NCBI GenBank assembly: GCA_964036295.1
Contig: OZ038463.1
Span: 24,973,069-25,037,068 of the forward strand
Origin: Plumapathes pennacea
Taxonomy: Eukaryota; Cnidaria; Anthozoa; Antipatharia; Myriopathidae
DNA length: 64,000 nt
Direction of reading: 5' to 3'
The notes under the pieces are model-generated. The model did no database searches and had not been told where the DNA came from. It saw nothing but the letters and a program-made list of their open reading frames with translations. The stretch's first letter is position 1. Each line of letters begins with the position of its first letter. Position numbers and translations under genes: made by a program. This document shows, piece by piece, positions 51,461-62,339 of this stretch.

Positions 51461-54010
51461 ACTACTTCTTGCGCGTCCAGCGTTTTGGATTTTGTCAACT
51501 TTTGTCTACACTGCCTGCATATTTCTGACGACAGGAATGTGTAGTGCTATTAAATATACATTTCTAAGTCTCGAGTATTATTGTTGGTCTTTTTTATATA
51601 CTCGCGGCTAACTTTATAATTATTAATTGTTGCTCTTATTGCTATTACTACTTATTACTACCATTGAGCAATTATTGGACGAGGTTGGGCAAAATATAGT
51701 GACTGCCAGTGGCGAGCAAATCAATTATTTGCCGATGCCGGAGGCAGAGACAAATAACTGATCTGTGAGGCATTGGCAAATCACGCTATTTTATCATGAC
51801 CGAGTTCAACAAATGTTTTATCATTCTAGTGAGCTTGCAATTCACAAATTATTTGGCATAAAATGTGCTGGGAAACGCGCGTTGTAGCGAAAACAAGATG
51901 CCATGTTTACACAGGTAGACTGTGCATGCCTGCAGAATATTATTTGTAGTTGACACGCCGAAAACAGTAACGCGCATGAGTAGATACTTATTTGTAGGCA
52001 GTTATTTGCAGGTGGCATAGCAGTCTCTCGGCCAATCGAAAGGGAGGGGGAAAGTACCGAATTATAATTTAAAATGGCCGTGGAAGCTATACGTAAATTA
52101 ATAAATTAATCTCCATTCCGTGACTCAAGCAAGAATATGCCGGGCGATAAAAAGAATTGAGTATACAGTACCTATTGTGATGTAAAAAGTTATTGCACTT
52201 TAAAAGCAAGAGAACTTACGTGAGGCAACAGGAAGCATAATTCCGGTGCACTCAAATATCTGCCTGCACTGTGATAAAGTGATGCCACGTTCTCCTTTGA
52301 CGGCCGACTGGTGCAACGACCATTGACTGGGGGTGGAGCAGGTTCTTTTGTTTGAGCGCCATCTATTCCGAACACATCCTGATGTCTTGGGCAAATTGTG
52401 AGTCCAAGGTAAGGCTCATCAGTATCAAAAACACCTTCAAAATAGATATGCTGCTGTTTTAACGTCTTTCGGATGCAATATATTTTCAGGTAACTGCCAA
52501 AAGGGAAATCTTCAGTTGCTCAATTTAGTTTTTGTCCCTCGGCACTTTCGAATTGCTTGTCAGTCAATAATAACTGCGCCCTCCCCTACCTATAACCTAT
52601 ATCCTTTTAAGGAGGGGCCATTTGGCAGTTAAACTGAAGAAGGGAACAGACGGAACGCTGAACTCTTTGTTTATTTATTAAGTTATATTATTTAGTTGTA
52701 ATTGGCTCATAAAGTTCGCAATTAGGGGCCGGAAATGTTAGTGCTGGAATGTTACTAATTAGATAGCCTTTTGTATTTTGTCTTTTGTCCGCGTGTTTCG
52801 CTTCGATTCGTTAACCTTGAATTTACCATCACACCCATACCTAATGTTATATAATACTACTACACTTATATTATTAGAAAAACAATGCTATGTACATCAG
52901 TCACATGGTTCTCTAAAGAAAAGTTGTCTTGTCTTGTCATACACTAAACGGCGAACAGTCTAAGAGGCCAACACAATAGCAGCATTAACATACCTGCTCA
53001 TGCCAATACAAGTTTCGCCTCAGAGTCCAAGGCCGAGTCGCGAACTCTGTACGATCTCAGGTGTGCTTGAGTATTTCTCTTACAACTGTTCAGTGGAACA
53101 ACGTGTACATTGGCTGGGTTGTCAGCACCTGGGCCACAGATTCCTGTGCAAGTTTTGCATAGCTACACGAAGCCATGTTCAATTGAGAGGAACTCTAATC
53201 CAAAACGGGAAACCTGGAGTAATTTCTTCGGGACAATAGTTACGATAACGATTATTTTTGCGCTTTGTTTTAAAAGCTGTCCGCTGCGAAATACATAGCA
53301 CTCTGAGGTGGGCGTAGCCTTGAGGTGGGGCAACAACACCTGTGTATTGTTTAATCGGCTATAAAAACCGAACCAACAGCAATATGGTGACAGTCGGAAA
53401 CCTGATAACCATCTGCACACGTGTGCAAGCGTACATTGAACGAAAACTTGTCAATAATAGTGGAGAAGAAAAACCACTTGTTTTGAAATACATTTATTGT
53501 TTGCCAGTGAGTCGCCAGTCATCTCGCCATTTCCATGACATCACATCCGGGGCGGCTTCGTGATTGACAACCACATTACATAACAAGTTTTGAGGTTCAT
53601 AAATTTGTTGCAGAAAGCATTCACATTATGATTTTTTATCGGTCGATATTTAAAGCATGAATGTGAGAGTTGTGCAGCAAGTTCTTCTTGTATGATTGCG
53701 GTTAATTGTTAACTTTGCAACCGCTAAACGCCGCGGCCGGGACGTATTCCACGTGGCGACTGCGCCTTCTGCGGCAGCAGCAGTGCATTAGTGGCCGGAA
53801 ATAGCCTTTTACGGTAAGATGTACCAGGTAGCATCCAGCTTTTGTTTTTTGATCGACTATTTTTACGATTGTGTGTTTAGTCGTACAGAAATGTGATGAA
53901 TTAGTGTCGCTCACAAAATGTAAATTTGGGCAAGTTTCCAAATAAACGTCTGTTAGATCCACACAAACGCGAATTTGTAGTTTCTGGGATCTGATAAGTC
54001 AAAACCCACA
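51461..54010. other. No recognised feature
   Basis: About 2.5 kb of AT-rich sequence. Short open frames on both strands (for example 52190-52394 minus) have no recognisable similarity. Confidence 0.4.
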
Positions 54011-54012
54011 TA

Positions 54013-54862
54013 CAGTCAAACCTCTATTAAGCGGTCACCCTTGGGACTGAGCCAACTGACCGCTTAATAGAGGTTGACCGCTTAAGAGAGGTTTTCTAAA
54101 ATTTAGCATGTAATACGTGAAAATTTGAACTAAAATGTTACCAGTGTTACCAACAACACGGTAACGCACTCAATATAACGGACTCAAATGCTGTGGCGGT
54201 CGTAAGAGAAAAATCTGGTGACGTGGAAACACTGCAAACAACTTTTGACGTTCACCCGAATAACCTGACTGATAACTTCGAAGTTATTGGTCATGCTCCA
54301 AAACTAATGGCTATATGGTTAGCAAGTTTTTGAAGAGGCCTACGAACTGCGGAAAAGTCATAATCAAGGGATAACGAGTTAACAGAGGTGGTGGCTTTGG
54401 TCCCGAGGTTCCTGGCGAGTACATATTTGAAGGTGACAGTTTTTCTTGTGGCTGGCTAGAACGGAAGCTGGTAAAAGAGGAATTTAGTTCCGAGAAGTAT
54501 GACCTGCACTGCGGTGGACCCACACGAGCCTGAACAATAATGACACTTTCATACTGACTACATGTTGTTTGATGAGGTGTTAAAATGTAAACTGGATATG
54601 CCTGGCTATCGTCATGTGATATCGCATTGTAATCTAACTAGGTGACCGTTTAATAGAGGTGAAATGCAATAAAATTAGCCAATTAGGGAATCTAAACGGT
54701 GACCGCGTCCGCTTAATAGAGGTGACCGTTAAATAGAGGTCAAGTTTACAGTAATTCAGTGAAGCAAATTCCGGGACTTTGATTAGTGACCGCTTAAGAG
54801 AGGGTGACCGCTTAAGAGAGGGTGACCGCTTAAGAGAGGGCCGCTTAATAGAGGTTTGACTG
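54013..54862. mobile_element. Non-autonomous TIR element, TA duplication
   Basis: CAGTCAAACCTCTATTAAGC starts a perfect 22-bp terminal inverted repeat (54013-54034 and 54841-54862) with TA on both outer sides. The interior repeats the same theme, GTGACCGCTTAAGAGAGG three times in tandem at about 54786-54840 and GACCG-TTAATAGAGGT near 54645 and 54715. No coding sequence was found. Ends of this type (CTCTATTAAGCGG) are common in animal genomes. Confidence 0.85.
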
Positions 54863-55480
54863 TAAGTCATTTCGTCGTGGTTTCAAATGAAAATTATGAA
54901 CATATAGGAACGTCCGACCGCTAATTTCCGATAAGTCAAAGATCAAAAGGTGTGTTGTTTTGGTCAGGTAAGCTTACAGGAAACCATTCCAGAAATCCAG
55001 CATTTAATTTAGCCCAATCTTTTATTTGCTATATGTTTAGTTCAAGGGATGGTCCTTCCCTGGGGTAGAGTCTCAGTTGTCAAAGCGATGTACCAGAGTG
55101 CGATTTTTGGCGTTGAACTTGACCTATATTTCAAAGTCACACACCCCTGTCACGGTCATAAATTTTAAAAATCTGCCAAAAATTCAGGCTTCAATGATAC
55201 TGCTGACAGCACTAGTTAATAGAGGGGAGAATTAGCTTACATTGTAGGACTTAATTTTCTGTAGAACGGTCTTTACCATTGTAAGGGAGCTTCCGAAAAA
55301 CTCGGTATTTTTGCGTTGGATTTGCATAATTCCGCACGCAAACACGAAAAATTCACCAAAAAAATTATAAGGTCCAAACAACCTCGGATCTATATTTTTG
55401 GTAATAGTTACTGAAGTCCTTTAATATGGCAAAGTTTGAGAAGATCGGATTTTTCTATCTTGCATACCTATAGTTGATAT

Positions 55481-56040
55481 TTACAGCAACCCGCTCTTAA
55501 GAATGCGGTTGTATACAGCTTTTTCTAATAGTTTGGAAAAAACAGATACAGGTCTATAATTATTAAGTAAGGCAGGGTCATCAGATTTAAATATAGGAAT
55601 TACTCGTGCTATTTTCAACTGATTAGGAACTTTGCCAGAACGAATAGATAAGTTGATTATATGGGTCAGAGGTTCGGAGATGAAACCAATAGAAACTTTA
55701 CCGACAGCTAACGGAGTATTAGCGTAGCCTGACGCAGTTCCTGGGCGAATTTGACGATGTTGGAATGGTCTTTGCAAGGTTGGGACCAATATTTGTAAAA
55801 TACTCACAAAAGCCATTTGCAATTTTGTCAGCGTTAGAAGTTTCACGATTATCATATTTGAAGACAGAAGGTAACTAACTGGTTTGGTTTTCCTGTTCAA
55901 ACTTTTGTTTAAAATCTTCCATCTCCTTTTTATGTTTGATTTAGTACCTTCCAATTTTTCCCCATGATATAAACGTTTTGCAATTCTTAGGGAATGAGTC
56001 AGTTTATTTTTGTATTTTTTATACCTCTCTTCTTTTTAAG
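55481..56040 (-). pseudogene. LINE reverse transcriptase N-terminal fragment
   Basis: The minus strand reads KRRWKILNKSLNRKTKP, a frameshifted linker, then VSIGFISEPLTHIINLSIRS and GKVPNQLKIARVIPIFKSDD followed by LLNNYRPVSVFSKLLEKAVY. These are the first conserved blocks of a jockey/CR1-like reverse transcriptase. It is cut off at 55481, before the catalytic motifs. Confidence 0.8.
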
Positions 56041-56173
56041 GTGGGGGTTACCGATACCGCTTATATAGCCTATTCTGTTTATCCCCGAGCGAAGCGAGGG
56101 TAATATTTACGATGCTAATGCAGCATAGTCGCCTCATTTGAAGACTCCAAGCGTGTGCCATCTCGAAATTTAA

Positions 56174-56177
<4 letters not shown>

Positions 56178-56228
<51 letters not shown>
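56178..56228 (+). repeat. (GT)n microsatellite
   Basis: About 25 uninterrupted GT units. Confidence 0.97.
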
Positions 56229-56372
56229 TACGACCTTTTAGGCCAGGTTCCTAAGGCAATGACGTAATAATCATCGATTAGCGTCTCCGCCAGTGTTTTT
56301 AAAAGATTTGAACGAAGCAATAATTGTACGTAACTGGTTTCACGAAAATGATTTTGAAAACTGGAAAACTTG

Positions 56373-56690
56373 AAACAGAACGGTCTCGCAAAGCTCGTCT
56401 TCAAAAGAGAAGGGAACAGGCACGGCCGCAAGACGAAATCGTGAAACGATCAAACAGCGCCAAATACGTCTAGAGAAAAGACGACAAACATGTTATAACC
56501 GACAGCATCATGAACGGAAGCGTGCCAAAGAAATGGCTCCGCAAAGGGAACAGCGCTTGAAAGAAAATTGGGAGCTTCAGACGCCGTTTTGTGTTAAACT
56601 CAGATACTTATTCAGAAAGGACAAGCAACAAAGGTTAGTCAGTGGAAATCGAACAATCACCGTGACAAATATGAAAAAATTAAAATCCTA
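56373..56690 (+). pseudogene. Helitron-like N-terminal fragment
   Basis: Frames give ETERSRKARLQKRREQARPQ, then in another frame QRQIRLEKRRQTCYNRQHHE and RKRAKEMAPQREQRLKENW. The Arg/Glu-rich RLxKxRxxxRxRR repeat followed by a Cys/Thr-containing segment is common at the start of Helitron and Helitron-linked proteins. No Rep or helicase domain follows, so this is a short dead fragment and the assignment is tentative. Confidence 0.4.
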
Positions 56691-57337
56691 AAACAAACAA
56701 GTCACTCGTAGACTCAGTCGCTCTCCTGACGTGGGAACACTAACCATAAATTGATAACAATTTTGTCTGGTTGCTTGAAAAGTCCATTTGACTGACCCCC
56801 GACCCCAATACGGTACCGCGTTACAAAAAATTATTGGTGTTTGATCTAGAACACCCTAAGCGGTACCAAACTAATCCGTGATTTTGACCCCTAAAAGGTA
56901 CGACGAGCATCCCCACCTTTTTATGTTGGGAGTTTCCCCGGATCCATCGCGCATGGTATAGCACTATGGGCATTTTCAAATATAGTCCTTGTAGGATGAC
57001 TGCTCACCAGACTATTTTTGGTCAGTTTTTCAGTCTGGTGGATTTTGCAGCTCGAAGCCAACGATTTAAACGATAAGTCCCCGTAAGTCGGCAACAGCCA
57101 GAGTTGATTTCTTTCTGTGGTTACAATGAGTGTACTTAACGTTGAGGATACAGGGTATATTGATACAAATGATTGTTTTAATAGGTACTGTGGAACATGT
57201 AGTCCCCCCAACCATGGTGTACAAACATGGTCCCCACAAGTAGCCAGCGGCCCATATGGCATATATGCAAACATAATCGCACACACACACGCACACACAA
57301 GTACAAAACGACTCCACCCGCTCATCGTTGTCTTTTT

Positions 57338-58016
57338 TTATGCAGCATTTTCATTATGCGCGTGGTGCGCTGTCTGCAGACTGCTAAATCTCCAGCGGGA
57401 TATGTTAGGTGAGTTGTTCATAGGACAGCTTCGTGTTCGCTGTGCTGGCCGCTTCTTCCTCTTTTCATCCTCCTCCTCCCATCGCTTGCGCATGAGCTTC
57501 ATTTGTATCTTAGCTTCTTTTAGTTGCTTCTCTTCCTCGTACAGAGCCTTTTGGTCTTTCTGTTTCAGCCATCTCTCGTACCTCTGCTGTGACACCCTCC
57601 GCCTTCTGTCGCGTTGTAGCTCCTCATGCCTCTGCTCTTTCTGGCCTTCTTTTTCTCTTTCTTTGTCTTTTTCCATCTCTTGCAGTTTGTCTTCCATCCA
57701 CTCTTCGAAGCTCTTGCCTTTGCACTGCTTGTTTTGTTTGTCTTCCTTGCCGCTCTCGAGTGATAGCAAGGCGTACATTTGCCTGAGCTTCCCGAGGTCT
57801 TTCTCCGACAACCACTGGTCGAAAGACATTCTTCTTGAGTTGGAGCCTGTGGGCCCGGGCGATAATCTTTCGGGTGTAGGGGGGAGAGCTGAGGTTTGAA
57901 GAGAGTCCTTTCTTTTTGCCGCAATCCAGGCGTTCCAAGGGCGTTCCAATCTTTCCTCGTTCTCTTTAAACCAATGGTCGCACAGCGCATCATTCAGTGT
58001 CACTTCACAAATTGAC
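57338..58016 (-). CDS. Ubiquitin-like/ankyrin/coiled-coil protein, exon 2 (last exon seen)
   Basis: A T-rich tract and AAG precede 58016, and the phase fits exon 1 exactly: exon 1 leaves two bases of a codon, completed here before SICEVTLNDALCDHWFKENE. Next come RMSFDQWLSEKDLGKLRQMY and a highly charged coiled coil with repeated FEEW/ERWL motifs (KSFEEWMEDKLQEMEKDKE, SQQRYERWLKQKDQKALYEE). The frame ends at TAA 57338-57340 after HHAHNENAA; no splice donor was found before it, so this is probably the terminal exon. The W-x-x-x-K coiled-coil pattern resembles CCDC34/CCDC181-type ciliary proteins, a weak resemblance only. Confidence 0.7.
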
Positions 58017-58117
58017 CTTAAAAAAAAAACAGCAAAAGAACACTTTATAGTGCAGCAAAACTTACCCTGCCAATGAAGAGCGGCGAAGGCTCGGCAGAGC
58101 GTGGCAAAGGTGAACAC

Positions 58118-58352
58118 TGGCGAGGAAACCTCTGGGCGCGCGAGGTAGCAACGTCATTTTCATGCCAGTTCTTCCTCCTTGTGATCGCCATTTGTTTGTG
58201 AAACAGAACTGGTAAAACCGCTTAAAAATATCAATCAAAACTTAGTAGCTTTCAGTTATCCGTGATCACGAGGCGATTAACTAATCAGCGACGAAGATCA
58301 GATTCTGAACTCACGGAAATGAGGTTGCTTCCTCGCGCGCCCAGAGGTTCTT
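58118..58352. repeat. Foldback element in the intron, 26-bp inverted ends
   Basis: ACCTCTGGGCGCGCGAGG at about 58123-58140 plus GTAGCAAC is inverted at 58326-58351 with one mismatch (GTTGCTTCCTCGCGCGCCCA). The pair encloses about 180 bp. MITE-like, with a GC-rich core. The left arm lies 100 bp from the exon 2 acceptor. Confidence 0.75.
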
Positions 58353-58561
58353 TCCTTCTTCGCCGCCGTCCTTGTCAGAAAACTGAAGGAGTAATATGAG
58401 GATACCTGGAATCATCGTAAACAAAACTGTACTCATTTCTCAACAATGTTTGGTCTTAAAAATGTGAAGATCGTTCACAAGCATTTATAATGGGTTTATA
58501 ATGCTACAAGTTAACGATTCCAGTTTGTTACATACCTTTTAGGCTTTATAGATAGCTAGGG

Positions 58562-58760
58562 TTTTTTCGAATGACTTTCGTAACGCGTTGCGGCGGCCAA
58601 TCATAGAAACTGCAAGAAAACAGCACACGGCCACTTCTTCCATGAACAGTCGCACTTGGATTTGCTTTTGTTTTCGATTGGCCAGGATTGCTATCAAAAT
58701 TTTCCAAAAGCTTTACAGTGAACGCAAACCCAAAGTAATCACACGATAACTTACGACAAT
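58562..58760. mobile_element. Diverged MITE related to the one in the capsid gene
   Basis: GGGTTTTTTCGAATGACTTT at the left and the inverse of GGTGATTGTCGTAAG at the right resemble the GAGCGGTTTTCGGATGACTG ends. The interior shares GATTGGCCA, CAAAGTAATCACACG and CCAATCAnA-type blocks. It lies in the intron of the minus-strand gene. Confidence 0.5.
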
Positions 58761-59194
58761 CACCCGACCGTACATAGGTTGAATGAGCTAACCTTGTTCA
58801 GCAAATGAATGTACATTATTATGCCGTAATTGCAATATAAATTTTGTTCGGAATTACTCGCAAAAAAAAAAAAAAAAAAAAACAAATTGCTGCCCTCAAG
58901 AGAGTATACCAAGAATGACTCTGATTACAGGTCGTTACATCGCGACAAGAAAAAAGGAAATGCATTCTTAGTCCGGTCACTAAAATCGAGATGACTGGAG
59001 AGAATGGCACGTGATGTAAAACCTAAGCCACCACGCTGAAGCTGTTGTCACTACCTAATACTGACAAACGCAAGATGAAAACGCGCAATTGGCGCTTTGT
59101 AAACGTAAATCGTGCTGTACAAAACCGTTTATTTGGTTCACAGTTCTGTTCGTTATCCAAACTGTTCACCACGTGACCGAACTTTATCATCTCT

Positions 59195-61413
59195 GGCTTT
59201 TTGCTCGTGGGCGTGGCTCGACGAGCTTAAAATAACAGGCCGTGTCTTCTTTAGTCTGCTCGCAGCCGTTTTTGTGGTCGCAACACCTTGTGCCCCTCCC
59301 CCAAACAAGGTGTTGCGACCACAAAAACGGCTGCGAGCAGACTATGTCTTCTTTATCATAACAATTTCCTCTGGGTTACGAATCAGCACACGGTGATTGG
59401 TTCACATTGTCACGTGATATGCGATGACATAAGGTACGGGCGATTGAATTGTATTTTAATACTCGTGTGTAAAGCTGCAATCCCGGACAAAATGTCGTAC
59501 TTTTGTCAAAAATACCATGCTGTGAGTCATCCAGTTCCAAAGGAAACTGCATTAATCACCCCCCCCCCCCGTATCAATGTTGTAGCTTGAATTTGGAAGA
59601 GTTCCGGTAAGACTTTGACGGAAAACCGTTGCTAAATAATTAATTTATCAACATTGAATGGGGGGAGGGGAGGATGTGTCAACACTTTTGTCCGAGATTG
59701 TCCGAATACAAAATTGTAGCAAGAAAGTAACTTCTGTCATAGCTAAGAGTCGTAAAAAGCCTTCTATTTTGTTAAATGCGAGGGTTGAATGCAATTCTGA
59801 AGGCTATTGGTTGTAGCGGTAGTCTACTTTGGGATGCCAGAGACAGAAAGTAAGATTCGTTTATAGGCCGGAGCCAGTAGTTCATTCACTTATATCGGAT
59901 TTTGATATTCAGAAAGCGACGACTGCCAAAATTTCATGAAGATGGTTATGTGAGTACACATGTTTCAAATTAAGAAATAAGAGCACCTTTTGCGAAAGTA
60001 CAATATTAAATTGGTGCCCTCGAAAGCAACCTAATTACATTTCAAGAATCGCGTTCTACACAGGAGATATACGAAAGGTTGACAATATCGACTCCGAAAT
60101 CCCAGAAAAAGGGCCATGACATATTGAAAATGGTCTTAAATGTATTGCAAATGATTGTCTATGTGGAATTTTATGATCCGGAGAGGTTGAAATATGACAC
60201 GGTTTACAACTGTTTACACGGTTTACACTATGAACTAAAATAGAATCTGTCTAATCCTCTTTGTCTCTGTGGTGTAAACCGTTGTATCGGTGTAAACCGT
60301 TGGAAATCCTAAATAAGGCCGAAAACCGACACCAAAGCTACAATGACTGTTTAGCCGTAAACATTTTACACTGTACATGACATATGTTGCCTCATTCTTT
60401 TTACTGTAGCTGTTTTGTACAGTTTTTTTTTCGCCGAAAATATATCCTTTTGTGTGACGAAAACATCCATCCCCGTAGCTTACAACTCCACCAACACGGC
60501 TTTGTGAGTATATTACTTGTATGATGCTGCGAGCCTGTGCCGTCAAAATGCTTCGGTTTATCGTAGAGTGCCTGTTGAAATGTTTCTTCAATTCAATCAT
60601 GTAGCCTATGTTTTGCAATGGTAACTGTATGCTAGAAATGAAAAACACACCGAAATAGTCCTGAGCATTGAGTTTGTTAGTCGCACAAATGGACTGAACA
60701 CGCTGTGAAACAAAACCGCGATAATATTGTAAACAACTCTCGTGTTACATTTCTCGCTTTCAATTTTATATTTGTTACAGAGCACGAATACTCGAAAGCC
60801 TAATAAAAGAAACGCATTCAGTAAAAAGAAAACATGTAAGTATTGGAGCGAAGTCTGGCCTCTGATCGTGACCTCTGATTAGAAATAAGTGTTCGAAGTC
60901 AAACTGTCAAAAATACAGCAAGTGTCGCAAGTCACGCATTACTCTTTTTTCTGGCTGACCTAGTTTTACCCCTAATCTCAAAATGTAGAGTCTGTTAACC
61001 TTGAAGCAAATGTATGAGTGTTGTATGAAATTTTATAATTTAATCAGGTTTCATTTGAGCAAGGTCTCAAAAACCAAGTTCTCTATGCTGTATAATATTT
61101 TTCTGGTGAGACTGAAACCCTGTGGGTACTCCGATATATGAGCCATGTAGATATGTGCCGTATACATTTTTGAAGTTAGGTCTGAAATAAGGTATAGAAA
61201 ATCAAATATCTTGGTCTAAAACAGGCTAAGGGTTTTCAGGACTGGGCGACACACCCACCCAAAATTATGATGAGTACCCCCCCCCCCCCCTCCCCGGGGG
61301 TGGGGACTGAAAGTTTCTCTTGAGAATTTCGCTCTTGTCCCTACTTTTAACTTTAGTTTATTCTGGTCTCGACCCAACTCACGCCACGAGGTCATTGGCA
61401 ACTCCAGTCTTGT
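59195..61413 (+). mobile_element. Repeat family A, short non-coding copy 3
   Basis: The left end is TTTTTGCTCGTGGGCGTGGC and the right end is the inverse of CTGGAGTTGCCAATGACCTC. Shared blocks include CACGGTGATTGGTTCACATT (59391), the inverse of GTTTACAATATTATTGCGGT (60713-60733) and TTTCATTTGAGCAAGGT (61048). At about 2.2 kb it is the longest short copy; a foldback (59253-59343) sits near its left end. It lies inside the intron of the minus-strand gene. Confidence 0.8.
59243..59354. repeat. Foldback insertion with 39-bp perfect arms and 10-bp flanking repeats
   Basis: 59253-59291 and 59305-59343 are exact reverse complements around a 13-nt pyrimidine-rich spacer. TGTCTTCTTT occurs directly before (59243-59252) and one base after (59345-59354), as expected for a target duplication. 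Confidence 0.9.
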
Positions 61414-62339
61414 TGAGAAATACAATAGAAAGAACACCAAAAGTAAAGTGCAAAATTTCATTCGTGCCAAGTGAAGTGTAAGGAAAACGAAAAGATTGAG
61501 GCCGATTGCTTCAATTACGAAGTTATCCATATAGACTGCGTATCGGTAGATCCATGACGTTATCAGGGATAAAGTCTTCGTGGGTGGTAACACGTTCATA
61601 CAACGGTTAGCGCAGCTGTGATTGTAGGTCGATGAGGATTACCAATAACAGCACAGGATTTTGAGATTAAGACGCACCCAGCTACAAAAATCCGGTGGCA
61701 TTTGACATTTGATAAACTGATATAAGTCGTGAACGCTGATATTTACTATAAAAATGAAAACTGAGGAACTGCTAATGAACCTCTGGTTTAGAAATTTTCT
61801 CCAAGGGTTAAATAACATGTCAAGTTTATACTTGGATGAAAGATTTTTGACAGATCGTGTGACTAAAAGTAATCTGTTGTGGTTAATCTTACGTGAAACA
61901 ATTAATGAGAACATGCGTCCGCTCGAGCTTCTTTGTGAAATACACTTACAATTACCAACGAAATAACTGTGAAAGGAAGTGTTCAACAATGAAAATTTGT
62001 ACAAAAGTGTGACCATCAATTAGGACAAGCGGTAACTTATCCTTTGGAGTGAAGAAAGAATGATTATTTTTACAGATTCTCGGGTAACTCTCTTACCAAG
62101 AGACCCGCTGTAAATAAACATTGGTTAGCCATAACCCAAACAGCGTGAAAACAAGGTAAAACACGCACTGCTTGTTTTGGATGAAAGTAGTCTCCATTTC
62201 CGCAGCTCGAAGCAATTAAAAATCAAGCGAAACCATTACACAGCGTCCAATTCTAAAAAGCAAATATTGCACAACATAGCAGATGCGCATAACTTAATTA
62301 CGAGATTTTGCCTGACCTTTTAATTATTCGTACACTCAC
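61414..62339. other. Intron sequence, no recognised feature
   Basis: Remaining part of the intron between the two exons of the minus-strand gene. A run of C at 61279-61290 and AT-rich sequence; nothing else identified. Confidence 0.5.

Noticed and set aside
57117-57899. 260-residue plus-strand open frame rich in Ser/Leu/Cys
   Set aside because: It is the antisense of exon 2, whose Glu/Lys-rich coiled coil explains the composition.
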